The notes: generated from the letters alone by a model not told the origin. A stretch of DNA of 64,000 nt from Rhabdothermincola sediminis (GCF_014805525.1 NZ_JACFSZ010000001.1:62001-126000); one strand, 5' to 3'; counted from the stretch's first letter, positions 41,480-50,025 are shown. Made by a program: numbers and translations.

Positions 41480-42364
41480 TCAGACGTAGCGACGGAGGGT
41501 CGCCAGCACGGAGGCGCCGTAGCCGCCACCGAAGAGGATGGTGTGCACCAGCAGCGGGTACAGCTGCCACAGCGCCACCCGCTCGGGCCATCCTCCGGCC
41601 AGCGGGTGGACCTCCTGGTAGGCGGCGAAGCAGCGATCGTCGAAGCCGCCGAAGAGCCGCATCATCGCCAGGTCCATCTCCCGGTGGCCGCCGTAGACGG
41701 CCGGGTCCACCAGCCACGGCCGGCCTGTGTGGTCCGCCAGGGCGTTGCCGGCCCAGAGGTCGCCGTGCAGCCGGGCGGGAGGTTCCTCGGGCCCCGCCAG
41801 CGACGGGAGCCTGGTGACCAGGCGGTCGAAGCTCGCGAGAGACTCGGAGGGCAGCCGACCGGCGGCGACGGCTCGCCGGGCGAGCGGGAGCAGGCGGCGA
41901 TGCGCGTAGAACTCGGGCCAGGTCGGCAGCGGCGCGTTCGGCTGCGGCAGCGAGCCGATCACGTTGTCGTGGACGTACCCGAAGCCGGGCGCACCGGACC
42001 GGTGCAGTCCGGCGAGTCGACGACCGAGCTCCTCGTCGCTCGCCGGCGAGCGACGAGCGGTCTCGATCCATTCGAGGGCCAGGAACCTCCGGCCCAGGGT
42101 GGTCTCGCCGTCGCGCAGCGCCCGCACCTCGGGCACCCGCACGGTGCGGGTCTCCCGCAGCCAGTCGAGCCCGGCGGCCTCCGCGGCGAAGCTGCCCGCG
42201 GGCCCGCCCCGGTCGGTCTTGACGAACACCACCTCCCCGCTCGCCAGCACCATCCGGTGGGCATCGTTGATGTCGCCGCCGGTGACCCGCTCGACCGCGG
42301 TCACCCGCGACCGAAGGGCCCGCCCGACCTCGGCGGCGAGCCAGCCCTGCCCGGACACCCTCAT
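41480..42364 (-). CDS. fructosamine kinase/aminoglycoside-phosphotransferase-like protein
   Basis: A 294-residue kinase-fold protein. TGGDINDAHRMVLASGEVVFVK at the N-terminus, the catalytic loop LHGDLWAGN and VDPAVYGGHREMDLAMM are the pattern of the fructosamine-3-kinase family, which phosphorylates ketosamines on glycated proteins so that they fall apart. The ATG at 42364 overlaps the phosphatase stop codon (ATGA). Pairing of such kinases with low-molecular-weight protein-tyrosine-phosphatase-like genes is known in bacteria and suggests joint protein deglycation. Confidence 0.9.
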   Translation of the reverse strand: MRVSGQGWLAAEVGRALRSRVTAVERVTGGDINDAHRMVLASGEVVFVKTDRGGPAGSFAAEAAGLDWLRETRTVRVPEVRALRDGETTLGRRFLALEWIETARRSPASDEELGRRLAGLHRSGAPGFGYVHDNVIGSLPQPNAPLPTWPEFYAHRRLLPLARRAVAAGRLPSESLASFDRLVTRLPSLAGPEEPPARLHGDLWAGNALADHTGRPWLVDPAVYGGHREMDLAMMRLFGGFDDRCFAAYQEVHPLAGGWPERVALWQLYPLLVHTILFGGGYGASVLATLRRYV

Positions 42365-42867
42365 CTCGTCAGGCGCTCGGCGCGCAGGTGCCCGAGCAGC
42401 CCCCGGCAGGCGGCGTCGATCTGGTCGAACGTGGTGGCGAACCCGCGGGTGCCGCCGTAGTAGGGGTCGGGCACCTCGAGGTCGCCGTCGGCGTGCGGGT
42501 CGAACTCCCGGAGGAGCCTGGCCTTGGACCGGTGGGCCACGGTCGGTGCCCGGTCGTGGAGCTCGGTGAGGTTCTGGCGGTCCATGGCCAGGACGAGGTC
42601 GAACCACTCGAAGTCGCCAGGGTGGAACTGACGGGCCCGGCCCGTGATCTCGATGCCTCGGCGGCGGGCCTCGGCCCGGGCGCGCTCGTCGGCCGGCTCA
42701 CCGACGTGCCATCCGCCGATGCCCGCCGAGTCGACCTCGATGCGGTCGTCGAGCCCCGCCCGGTTGACGTGGTGGCGCATCACCGCCTCGGCCGTGGGCG
42801 AGCGGCAGATGTTGCCGAGGCACACGAAGAGGATCCGCACCGGCTCCACCGGGTCGTGCTGGCCCAT
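42361..42867 (-). CDS. low molecular weight protein-tyrosine-phosphatase family protein
   Basis: A 168-residue phosphatase. The P-loop VCLGNICRSPTAE contains the C-x5-R nucleophile motif at the N-terminus, and the general-acid aspartate is in VPDPYYGG near the C-terminus. The ATG at 42867 (MGQHDPVEPVRILFVCLGN) gives the standard family N-terminus; upstream in-frame sequence is not conserved. It is translationally coupled to the fructosamine kinase-like gene, pointing either to phosphosugar removal after deglycation or to tyrosine dephosphorylation. Confidence 0.92.
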   Translation of the reverse strand: MGQHDPVEPVRILFVCLGNICRSPTAEAVMRHHVNRAGLDDRIEVDSAGIGGWHVGEPADERARAEARRRGIEITGRARQFHPGDFEWFDLVLAMDRQNLTELHDRAPTVAHRSKARLLREFDPHADGDLEVPDPYYGGTRGFATTFDQIDAACRGLLGHLRAERLTR

Positions 42868-42932
42868 CGACGCCAGTGTCGCGCGGTGCCCGTAGGCTGC
42901 CCGGCGGTGACGGGCTCGCACCACCCCGTGAG

Positions 42933-43197
42933 GTGAGCTGGCAGGCGCCGGTCACCATCGTGCTGGCCGGCGCCGGTGCGGCGCTCACCCGGTCGGCGCT
43001 GTGGGTGCGGCCGCCCCCGGCCGGCACCGTGCTCGCGGCCCGCGGCGCCCAGGCCAGGGGCACCCCCGTGCTGATCGTGAATCCCCGATCGGGCGGTGGT
43101 CGAGCCGAGGAGGACGGGCTGTGTCGGCTGGCGTCATCGATGGGCATCGAGGTGGTGGCGCTGGAGGAGGGAGCCGAGGGGCGGCGGTTGACGGGCC
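42933..43197 (+). pseudogene. N-terminal remnant of a diacylglycerol-kinase-family gene
   Basis: The frame starting at the GTG at 42933 encodes TPVLIVNPRSGGGRA followed by LASSMGIEVVALEEG, the nucleotide-binding start of the DAGK/lipid kinase family (the NPRSGGG motif contacts ATP). Similarity ends near 43195 just as the cobalamin riboswitch begins, and the remaining 200 or more residues of a normal kinase are absent. A basic region before the motif is also unlike an intact gene start. It is most simply a truncated remnant left when the riboswitch and importer operon arrived or the kinase gene was deleted. Confidence 0.65.
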
Positions 43198-43214
43198 CGC
43201 CACACCTGTGGTGT

Positions 43215-43345
43215 TCTCGACCCGGTACGCGCCCTCGCAGGGGAAGCCGGTCGAAGTCCGGCGCTGACCCGCAACCGTGGGCCGGGCACGCTCGCTGCCC
43301 GGCAAGCCGGAATGCCTGCGAGAGCGAACGCTCCATCGGACACCG
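43215..43345 (+). promoter_or_regulatory. cobalamin (adenosylcobalamin-type) riboswitch
   Basis: The conserved core is seen directly: AAGCCGG-TCGAAGTCCGGCGC, CTGACCCGCAACCGT (the B12 box), a variable hairpin (GGGC...GCCC), then GGCAAGCCGGAATGCC. Closing arms CTCGCAGG (43234-43241) and CCTGCGAG (43315-43322) pair perfectly over eight bases. The element precedes a vitamin-type ECF importer operon and should turn it off when cobalamin is plentiful. The exact 5' and 3' ends are approximate. Confidence 0.93.
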
Positions 43346-43388
43346 TCGAGGTTTGCGGGAGATGGGGCTCGGATCAGCCGGTGACCGG

Positions 43389-43416
43389 CTCCTCCGGGCT
43401 CTTCCACCCGGAGGAG
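43389..43416 (+). promoter_or_regulatory. ribosome-binding-site-sequestering hairpin (riboswitch expression platform)
   Basis: A perfect 10-bp stem pairs CTCCTCCGGG (43389-43398) with CCCGGAGGAG (43407-43416), with an eight-base loop. The right arm contains the Shine-Dalgarno GGAGGAGG of the first operon gene (start GTG 43423). When the hairpin forms, ribosome access should be blocked. This fits translational control by the upstream cobalamin riboswitch; no T-run follows, so it is not a terminator. Confidence 0.8.
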
Positions 43417-43422
43417 GCAAGG

Positions 43423-44352
43423 GTGCAGATGATCCGCCCACCGTCGAGGCGCTCGGGCTCCACTCGGCGCGCGGTGGTGAGGGCACTCATGGCCCTGGCC
43501 GCCGTGCTGGCCGCCCTCGGGGTCGGCGATCCCGTGGGGGCGGCGGAGCTCTGCGGCGGATCGGCGCCCGCGGGCCACATCAGGGTGGCGGTGGTGGTCG
43601 ACCACGGCACGGAACCGGACTCCCAGGGCACCATCTCGGTCCGGTGCCTCACGGTCGCGGACGGCTCCAGGGGCGCGGACCTGCTGCGCGAGCGCGCCGC
43701 GCTGCTCGGTCTCCCGCCACCCCGCTACGCGCCCAGCGGGCTGCTGTGCGCCCTCGACGGGTACCCCGAGGCACCGGAGTGCGCGCAGGGTTCGGGGGCC
43801 GTGCGCTACTGGTCCTACTGGTCGGGCAACGACGGGCACTGGGTGTACGGCAGCGGCAACCCGTTCACCCGCCGACTGCGGGACGGGGACATCGAGGGCT
43901 GGCGGTTCGTGCGTGCCACCGAAGCCCAGGCACCGCCGCCCCGGCTGTCCCCGGACCGGGCCGCGCTCTTCCCCCGCCCACCGGCGACCGACCCGACCGT
44001 GCCGGCAGGGAGCGGGGCGGCAGGCTCCCAGACCCCCCGGACCGGTCCGGCCCCGACCGGACCGAGCGCGGACCACCCGGCGGTCCCGGGAGCAGGCGCC
44101 GGTGGTGGGCCCGAGGCGCCGCCCAGCGCACTCACCGAAGGCGGGGAGGGGCGAGGCGCCGACCCCGGCCCGTCGAGCCCCACGGGCCCGCCGGCGAGCA
44201 CCGGCGAGGCGGCACCGCCGATCGGTGAGCTGGCAGCCGGCGTGGAGCCGGGCGAAGGCGGCGTCCCCGCCGGAGCGGTCGCGGGGCTGGCGGTCGTGGT
44301 GATGGTGGGCGCGGCCGCGCTCGTGCGGTTCCGGCGGAGCAGCGGCTCGTGA
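43423..44352 (+). CDS. membrane-anchored DUF4430/SCO2322-like protein of a cobalamin ECF importer
   Basis: A 309-residue exported protein. The signal region (about residues 8-40) is followed by a DUF4430-like domain (DGSRGADLLRERAALLGL, then YWSYWSGNDGHWVYGSGNPF, about residues 60-165). That domain is related to the transcobalamin C-terminal domain and to the SCO2322 family seen beside actinobacterial CbiQ-type transporters. A long Pro/Gly/Ala linker and a C-terminal transmembrane helix (AGLAVVVMVGAAALVRF) anchor it. It likely captures cobalamin or an intermediate for the importer. The start GTG at 43423 follows the sequestered GGAGGAGG; an ATG six bases later is the alternative. Confidence 0.8.
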   Translation: MQMIRPPSRRSGSTRRAVVRALMALAAVLAALGVGDPVGAAELCGGSAPAGHIRVAVVVDHGTEPDSQGTISVRCLTVADGSRGADLLRERAALLGLPPPRYAPSGLLCALDGYPEAPECAQGSGAVRYWSYWSGNDGHWVYGSGNPFTRRLRDGDIEGWRFVRATEAQAPPPRLSPDRAALFPRPPATDPTVPAGSGAAGSQTPRTGPAPTGPSADHPAVPGAGAGGGPEAPPSALTEGGEGRGADPGPSSPTGPPASTGEAAPPIGELAAGVEPGEGGVPAGAVAGLAVVVMVGAAALVRFRRSSGS

Positions 44353-45569
44353 TCCGCCGCGCCCCGACGCCCGCTCCAGCCGGTCCGCCGGTCGTGCGCC
44401 GGCCCGTCTGGTGGCTCACCAGCCGCGTCCCCCGCCCGCTGCACCCGCTGGCGTGGTGGGCGTGGGCCGGGATGCTCGCCGCGGCCGCGCTGCGCACCAC
44501 CAACCCCTTGCTGCTGGGGCTGGTCGCCAGCGTCGTGGCCTACACCGTGGCCGCCCGCCGCACCGGCGCACCCTGGGCCCGCTCCTTCGGCAGCTTCCTG
44601 CGCCTCGGGGTGATCGTCATCGTCATCCGGGTGGTGTTCGGGGCCCTGTTCGGGAACCGGGTGCCGGGCACCACGCTGTTCACCCTCCCCGAGGTCGAGC
44701 TGCCCGGGTGGGCTGCGGGGGTCAGCCTCGGCGGCCCTGTGACCGCCGAGGCCCTGGTGCTCGCCTTCCAGCAGGGCCTGCAGCTCGCGGTGCTCCTGAT
44801 GTGCTTCGGTGCCGCCTCCTCGCTCACCAGCCCCTACCGCCTCCTGCGCTGCCTGCCTGCGGCGCTCTACGAGGTCGGGGTGGCGCTCACCGTCGCGCTG
44901 GCCTTCGCCCCCCAAGCCGTCATCTCGGCCGGCCGGGTGCGGGAGGCGCAGCGCCTGCGCGGCCGGCCGTCCCGGGGCTGGCGGTCCTGGCGTGGCATCG
45001 CCCTGCCGGTCCTCGAAGGCGCGCTCGACCGCGCCATCGCCTTGGCTGCGTCGATGGACGGGCGTGGCTACGGCCGCCGGGCGTCGGTCCCGCCGCGGGC
45101 GCGGGTCGCCTCCGCCGCACTCACCCTGGGAGGCCTGGTGGCGGTGGCGATCGGCACCTACGGACTGCTCGACGGTTCCGCGCCGTCGGGGTTGGGGCTG
45201 CCGGTCCTGGCGTTCGGTTCGCTGGCCCTGGTCGGCGCCCTGGTCACCGCGGGGAAGCGCAGCGTCCGCACCCGCTATCGGCCGGACCCGTGGAGCCGGC
45301 CGGAGTGGGTCACGGCCGCCAGCGGGGCCGCGGCGCTGGTCACGGTGGTCATCGCCGCCCGCCACGGCACCGCCCTGCACCCGTCCGTGCAGCCCCTGGA
45401 GGTGCCGACCCTCCCCCTGATCCCGGCCCTGGGCGTGCTCGGGGCCCTCGCCCCGGCCCATCTCGCACCCCCGGCGCCGGCGCAGGTCACCGGGGAGATC
45501 CGGCGACCGTCCCGGAGCACCGGCGAGCCGGCGCCCCTCGGCGCGCACCCCGAGGAGGCGGTGGCATGA
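44349..45569 (+). CDS. ECF transporter transmembrane subunit EcfT (CbiQ family)
   Basis: A 406-residue membrane protein. The CbiQ/EcfT coupling motifs are present: AQRLRGRPSRGWRSW (second Ala-Arg-Gly signature) and ASMDGRGYGRR, which bind the ATPases. It has four to six helices in its N-terminal 250 residues and a longer, less conserved C-terminal part with extra helices. It forms the energy-coupling module with the ATPase encoded next. The GTG at 44349 overlaps the preceding stop (GTGA). The downstream gene overlaps as well (ATGA), so the operon is tightly coupled. Confidence 0.9.
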   Translation: MIRRAPTPAPAGPPVVRRPVWWLTSRVPRPLHPLAWWAWAGMLAAAALRTTNPLLLGLVASVVAYTVAARRTGAPWARSFGSFLRLGVIVIVIRVVFGALFGNRVPGTTLFTLPEVELPGWAAGVSLGGPVTAEALVLAFQQGLQLAVLLMCFGAASSLTSPYRLLRCLPAALYEVGVALTVALAFAPQAVISAGRVREAQRLRGRPSRGWRSWRGIALPVLEGALDRAIALAASMDGRGYGRRASVPPRARVASAALTLGGLVAVAIGTYGLLDGSAPSGLGLPVLAFGSLALVGALVTAGKRSVRTRYRPDPWSRPEWVTAASGAAALVTVVIAARHGTALHPSVQPLEVPTLPLIPALGVLGALAPAHLAPPAPAQVTGEIRRPSRSTGEPAPLGAHPEEAVA

Positions 45570-47185
45570 TCCGCTTCGAGCACGTGTCGTTCACCTACGC
45601 CGGCGCCACTACGCCCGTGCTGCAGGACGTCCAGCTGACCGTGCCCGAGGGCGAGCTGTGCCTGGTGGTGGGAGGGACCGGGTCGGGCAAGAGCACCCTG
45701 CTGCGGGCGGTCAACGGGCTGGTCCCGCGCTTCACCGGCGGCACGCTGTCCGGCACGGTGTCCGTCGCCGGACGGCGCACCGACGCCTACCCACCCCGGG
45801 AGCTCGCGGACGTGGTCGGCCTGGTGGGGCAGGACCCGGCCGCCGGCTTCGTCACCGACGTGGTCGAGGACGAGTTGGCCTACGCCCTCGAGAACCTCGG
45901 GGTCCCGCCGGCGGCGATGCGCAGGCGGGTGGAGGAGACCCTCGACCTGCTCGGCCTCGAGGACCTCCGTCATCGCCCCCTCACCGAGCTGTCCGGCGGG
46001 CAGCAGCAGCGGGTGGCGATCGCCGCGGTGCTCACCGCGGCGCCGCGGGTGCTGGTGCTCGACGAGCCCACCTCGTCGCTCGACCCGGCCGCGGCGGAGG
46101 ACGTGCTCGCCGCGCTGTCCCGGTTGGTGCACGACCTCGGCCTCACGGTCCTCGTCGCCGAGCACCGCCTGGAGCGGGTGGTGCAGTTCGCGGACCGCGT
46201 CGTGTACCTCCCCGGCCCGGGGTGTCCCCCGCAGGTGGGCGAGCCGGCCGAGGTCATGCGGGCCAGCGCCGTGGCCCCGCCGGTGGTCGAGTTGGGGAGG
46301 CGGTGCCGCTGGGATCCGCTACCCCTGTCGGTGCGCGACGCCCGCCGGTTGGCCGCGCCGGTGCGGGATCGTCTCGCGGCGCTCCCCCCGCCCGCACCGA
46401 GAGTCGTCGTGGGTGACACCGTCGCCACCGTTGCCGGTCTGGTCGCGGCCTACGGGGCGCTGCCGGCCCTGCGCGGCGTCGACCTCGACCTGCGCCGGGG
46501 GGAGGTGGTCGCGCTCATGGGCCGCAACGGCGCCGGCAAGTCCACCCTGCTGGCCCACCTGGCCGGCTTGCGGGCCCCGCTCGGCGGGCAGGTGCGGATC
46601 GGTGGTCAGGCACCCCACCGGCTCCCCGGCGTGCAGGTGCTGCGTCTCGCCGGCCTGGTACCGCAGGACCCCGGTCTGCTGCTGTTCCACGACTCCGTGG
46701 CCGCCGAGTGCCGCACCGCGGATCGGGACCTGCGGCTGGCCGGCGGCACGACCGCCCGGTTGCTCGAGCGGCTCCTGCCGGGCATCGACCCCGCGGCTCA
46801 CCCTCGCGACCTGTCCGAGGGTCAGCGGCTGGCGGTGGCGATGGCGGTGGTGCTGGCAGCGCAGCCCGCGCTGGTGCTGCTCGACGAACCGACCCGGGGG
46901 CTCGACTACGCGGCGAAGCACCGGCTGGTGGGGGTGCTGCGCGAGCTCGCCGCTGGTGGGCGCTCGGTGGTGCTCGCCACTCATGACGTGGAGGTCGCGG
47001 CGCAGGTCGCGGACCGGGTGGTGGTCCTCGCGGCCGGCGAGGTCGTCGCGGATGGCCCGGCTCGGGAGGTGGTGGTGCACTCGCCGGTGTTCGCCCCCCA
47101 GGTCGCCAAGGTGCTCGCCCCGGCGTCCTGGCTGACCGTGGACGAGGTCAACGCGGCCTTGGCCGCGGCGGGGAGCAGGCCGTGA
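45566..47185 (+). CDS. ECF transporter fused double ATPase (EcfA-EcfA')
   Basis: A 539-residue protein with two complete ABC domains. Domain 1 (about residues 1-240): GGTGSGKSTLL, LSGGQQQR, VLVLDEPTSSLD. Domain 2 (about 285-520): GRNGAGKSTLL, LSEGQRLAV, LVLLDEPTRGLD. The second signature motif deviates from LSGGQ, which is common in EcfA' halves. It powers uptake through EcfT and the S component. Many actinobacteria fuse the two ATPases in this way. The start overlaps the ecfT stop codon; the end overlaps the start of the S-component gene. Confidence 0.93.
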   Translation: MIRFEHVSFTYAGATTPVLQDVQLTVPEGELCLVVGGTGSGKSTLLRAVNGLVPRFTGGTLSGTVSVAGRRTDAYPPRELADVVGLVGQDPAAGFVTDVVEDELAYALENLGVPPAAMRRRVEETLDLLGLEDLRHRPLTELSGGQQQRVAIAAVLTAAPRVLVLDEPTSSLDPAAAEDVLAALSRLVHDLGLTVLVAEHRLERVVQFADRVVYLPGPGCPPQVGEPAEVMRASAVAPPVVELGRRCRWDPLPLSVRDARRLAAPVRDRLAALPPPAPRVVVGDTVATVAGLVAAYGALPALRGVDLDLRRGEVVALMGRNGAGKSTLLAHLAGLRAPLGGQVRIGGQAPHRLPGVQVLRLAGLVPQDPGLLLFHDSVAAECRTADRDLRLAGGTTARLLERLLPGIDPAAHPRDLSEGQRLAVAMAVVLAAQPALVLLDEPTRGLDYAAKHRLVGVLRELAAGGRSVVLATHDVEVAAQVADRVVVLAAGEVVADGPAREVVVHSPVFAPQVAKVLAPASWLTVDEVNAALAAAGSRP

Positions 47186-48009
47186 GCGCGGGGCGCTCCC
47201 CGGCGAGCCGTCGGCCGGCGGCGGTGGTGCGGCTCCGGCCGCGGGCGTGGATCCTGCTGCTCGCCACGTCCGCGCTGGGGCTGGTGGCGTTCTGCTGGCC
47301 GCTGCTGGCCACGCCCCGGGGAACGGAGAACCTGGCCCATGCCGGCGATGCCCCGTGGATCTTTGTACTGCTCGTGCCGCTCCTGATCGCCGTGGTGGTG
47401 AGCGAACTGGCGGAGGGCCTGATCGACGCCAAGGCTGTGGCCCTGCTCGGGGTGTTGGCGGCGTGCGGGGCCGCGCTGCGGTTCCCGGGCGGCGGCGCCG
47501 CCGGATTCGAGCCGGTGTTCTTCCTCCTCGTGCCCGCCGGGCGGGTACTGGGCCGGGGACTGGGCTTCGTCCTCGGGGCCTTCACGCTGTTCGCTTCCGC
47601 TCTGCTCACGGGAGGCGTGGGGCCGTGGCTGCCGTTCCAGATGTTCGGCGCGGCCTGGATCGGGTTCTTCGCCGGTTGCCTGCCCCCCGCCAGAGGCCGG
47701 GCGGAGATCGCGCTCCTCGCCGGGTACGCCGCCGTGGCCTCGCTGGCGTACGGGCTGCTGCTCAACCTGTGGTTCTGGCCCTTCGTCGCCGGTGGCGACA
47801 CCGCCATCTCGTTCGTGCCGGGTGCCCCGCTGGCCGAGAACCTCAGGCGGTTCTGGGCCTTCCACCTGGCCACCTCGCTGGGCTTCGACATCCCCCGGGC
47901 GGTGTTTACCGCCACCTTCCTGGTGGTCGCCGGTCGGCCGCTGCTCGGCGCGCTTCGGCGGGCGACCCGGCGAGCGGCCTTCGGGGCCCCGGTCGAGTTC
48001 GCCGGCTGA
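47182..48009 (+). CDS. ECF transporter substrate-binding (S) component, probably cobalamin-specific
   Basis: A 275-residue membrane protein with six or more hydrophobic helices (WILLLATSALGLVAFCWPLL, IFVLLVPLLIAVVVS, LLGVLAACGAALRF, LGRGLGFVLGAFTLFASALL and others). Its position as the last overlapping gene of an EcfT/EcfAA' operon under a cobalamin riboswitch makes it the vitamin-binding S component. This part resembles the CbrT-type and related cobalamin or cobalamin-precursor S proteins in outline, but the ligand (cobalamin, cobinamide or a lower-ligand base) is inferred from the riboswitch only. Confidence 0.85.
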   Translation: MSAGRSPASRRPAAVVRLRPRAWILLLATSALGLVAFCWPLLATPRGTENLAHAGDAPWIFVLLVPLLIAVVVSELAEGLIDAKAVALLGVLAACGAALRFPGGGAAGFEPVFFLLVPAGRVLGRGLGFVLGAFTLFASALLTGGVGPWLPFQMFGAAWIGFFAGCLPPARGRAEIALLAGYAAVASLAYGLLLNLWFWPFVAGGDTAISFVPGAPLAENLRRFWAFHLATSLGFDIPRAVFTATFLVVAGRPLLGALRRATRRAAFGAPVEFAG

Positions 48010-48034
48010 GCGGCGAGATGGCCAGACTCACAGG

Positions 48035-49006
48035 GTGCCCACGGTGCTCGTCACCCGTCGCTTACCGCCGCCGGGCACCGCGGCGTTGCGCGACGCAGGG
48101 GTGGAGGTCCGGGAGTCACCCTCCGACGCCCCCCTGGACCGTGGCGAGCTGCTGGTTGGGGTGCGCGACGTGGACGCCCTGCTGTGCATGCTCACCGACC
48201 GGGTCGACGCGGAGGTCTTCGATGCCGCGCCGTCGCTGTCGATCGTCGCCAACTTCGCGGTGGGGTTCGACAACGTCGACGTGGCCGAGGCCGCGCGACG
48301 GGGGATCGTGGTCACCAACACCCCCGACGTCCTCACCGAGGCCACCGCGGATCTCGCCTGGGCGCTGCTGCTCGCGGCGGCTCGGCGGGTCGGCGAGGGC
48401 GATCGACTGGTGCGCACCGGGAGCTGGACCGGCTGGAGCCCCACCCAGCTGCTCGGGGCCCCGGTCCACGGCGCCACCCTGGGCATCGTCGGGCTGGGGC
48501 GGATCGGCACCGCGGTGGCCCGCCGGGCCCGGGGATTCGACATGGACGTCTGCTACACCAGCCGGCGGCGCCACGAGGCGGCGGAGGCCGAGACAGGGGC
48601 CCGGTACGTGACGCTCGGGGAGCTGCTGCGCACCAGCGACGTGGTCTCGCTGCACGCCCCCCTGGGCGAGACCACTCGTCACCTCATCGACGAGGCCGCG
48701 CTCGGTTCCATGAAGCCCACGGCCGTGCTCGTGAACACCGCCCGAGGGGCGCTGGTCGACGAAGATGCCCTGGTGCGGGCGCTGCGGGACGGGACGATCG
48801 CTGCTGCCGGTCTCGACGTGTTCGAGCACGAGCCGGCGCTGGCGGCAGGCCTGCGGGATCTGCCGAACGTGGTGCTCGCCCCGCACATCGGCTCGGCGAC
48901 CACCCAGGCCCGGGCGGCGATGGTCAAGCTGTGCTGCGAGAACATCGTCAGGGTGCTCGCCGGCCGCCCCCCGCTGACGCCGGTGCGCCCCGAGGCCACC
49001 GGATGA
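48035..49006 (+). CDS. D-2-hydroxyacid dehydrogenase, glyoxylate/hydroxypyruvate reductase type
   Basis: A 323-residue NAD(P)-dependent enzyme. The dinucleotide loop is GIVGLGRIGTAVARR, followed by the arginines of YTSRRRHE (suggesting NADP preference is possible). Catalytic Arg is in VNTARGALVDE, Glu in DVFEHEP, and His in LAPHIGSAT. It reduces glyoxylate or hydroxypyruvate to glycolate or glycerate. The GTG at 48035 matches the family start (PTVLVTRRLPPPG). It follows the importer operon by 25 bases on the same strand and overlaps the next gene (ATGA). Confidence 0.92.
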   Translation: MPTVLVTRRLPPPGTAALRDAGVEVRESPSDAPLDRGELLVGVRDVDALLCMLTDRVDAEVFDAAPSLSIVANFAVGFDNVDVAEAARRGIVVTNTPDVLTEATADLAWALLLAAARRVGEGDRLVRTGSWTGWSPTQLLGAPVHGATLGIVGLGRIGTAVARRARGFDMDVCYTSRRRHEAAEAETGARYVTLGELLRTSDVVSLHAPLGETTRHLIDEAALGSMKPTAVLVNTARGALVDEDALVRALRDGTIAAAGLDVFEHEPALAAGLRDLPNVVLAPHIGSATTQARAAMVKLCCENIVRVLAGRPPLTPVRPEATG

Positions 49007-50025
49007 GCGAGGCACCGGCGCCGGCCGGCAACCCGCTGGGGGTGATGGTCCCGCAGCTGTTCTGCGGCCCGGGCAACGACGGGTCGACCCTCCGTGGCGC
49101 GGTCGCCGCCGACTACCTGGTGCCCCATCTGGCCCGGTTGCCCGGCGAAGGGTTCGGCGCGGTCGAGTTGGCCCGCATGCACGGGCGAGCGTTGCGGGCG
49201 CGGGTGGCCGAGGCCGTCGCCGGGCTCGACGTCACCTTCGGGGCGTACGTGACCCAGTTGCTGAACGTGGAGCGTCTGCACCCGTTCGACCTGTCGCACC
49301 CCGAGGAGCGCGAGCGCCGGCGGGCCGTCGAGCGCCTCCGGGTCTGCCTGCGTGAAGCCGAGCAGCTCGCCGCCCGGCGGGTGGGGGTGATGTCGGGCCG
49401 GGACCCGCTGCTGGCCGGCGAGGCGCCCGGCTCGCCGGCCCGCGCCCGGCCGCCGGCCGGGGGTGACGATCTGCGGGCCCGGCACCGTGATGCCCTGGTG
49501 CGCTCACTGGTGGAGCTGGCGGGGGAGACGGCGCTCGACGTGGTCGTGATGGCCTTCGATCGCCAACCCTCACCGGCGGCGGTGCCGGGCGCGTACAAGG
49601 GGGCCTTGCTCGGGCCGGTGGACGAGGTGGTCGAGGTGGTGGCTCGGGCTCGGGACCAGGGGGCCACGAACGTATGGGTCGCGCTCGACACGGCACACCT
49701 CCGCGAGAACGGTGAGGGCCCGCGCGAGCTGGCCGGTGCGGTGGGCCTGCTGGGGCTGCTCCACGTCTCGAACTGTGTGGTCGACCCTGGTGCACCCGAT
49801 GCCGCCGCTCGCCTGGGTGACCGTCACCCTGCCTTCGGTTGCCCCGGTTCAGCGGTAGATGCGGCCACGCTCGCGGGGTGCGCCCGAGCCATCGCCGGGC
49901 GGTACCAGGGTCCGGTGACCTTCGAGATCCGTCCCGTCGGCGACGAGGACCCCTGGGTGCTGCTCGGCCAGGCTCGTGCTGCCTGGGAGGCGGCGGTGAG
50001 GACGGTGGCCGCCGGGTCGTCCTGA
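49003..50025 (+). CDS. sugar phosphate isomerase/epimerase-like TIM barrel protein
   Basis: A 340-residue AP endonuclease 2/xylose isomerase-like TIM barrel. Family features are LPGEGFGAVELARMHGRALR near the N-terminus, the middle segment VMAFDRQPSPAAVPGAYKGALLGP, the metal-site-like VWVALDTAHLRENG and VTFEIRPVGDED near the end. Substrate and reaction cannot be told. Overlap with the hydroxyacid dehydrogenase gene suggests a shared pathway for a small sugar acid or related compound. It ends eight bases from the convergent photoreceptor gene. Confidence 0.75.
   Translation: MSEAPAPAGNPLGVMVPQLFCGPGNDGSTLRGAVAADYLVPHLARLPGEGFGAVELARMHGRALRARVAEAVAGLDVTFGAYVTQLLNVERLHPFDLSHPEERERRRAVERLRVCLREAEQLAARRVGVMSGRDPLLAGEAPGSPARARPPAGGDDLRARHRDALVRSLVELAGETALDVVVMAFDRQPSPAAVPGAYKGALLGPVDEVVEVVARARDQGATNVWVALDTAHLRENGEGPRELAGAVGLLGLLHVSNCVVDPGAPDAAARLGDRHPAFGCPGSAVDAATLAGCARAIAGRYQGPVTFEIRPVGDEDPWVLLGQARAAWEAAVRTVAAGSS

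Noticed and set aside
43389-43416. Intrinsic terminator after the cobalamin riboswitch.
   Set aside because: The stem is strong but is followed by GCAAGG rather than a T-run, and it contains the Shine-Dalgarno sequence, so a translational platform fits better.
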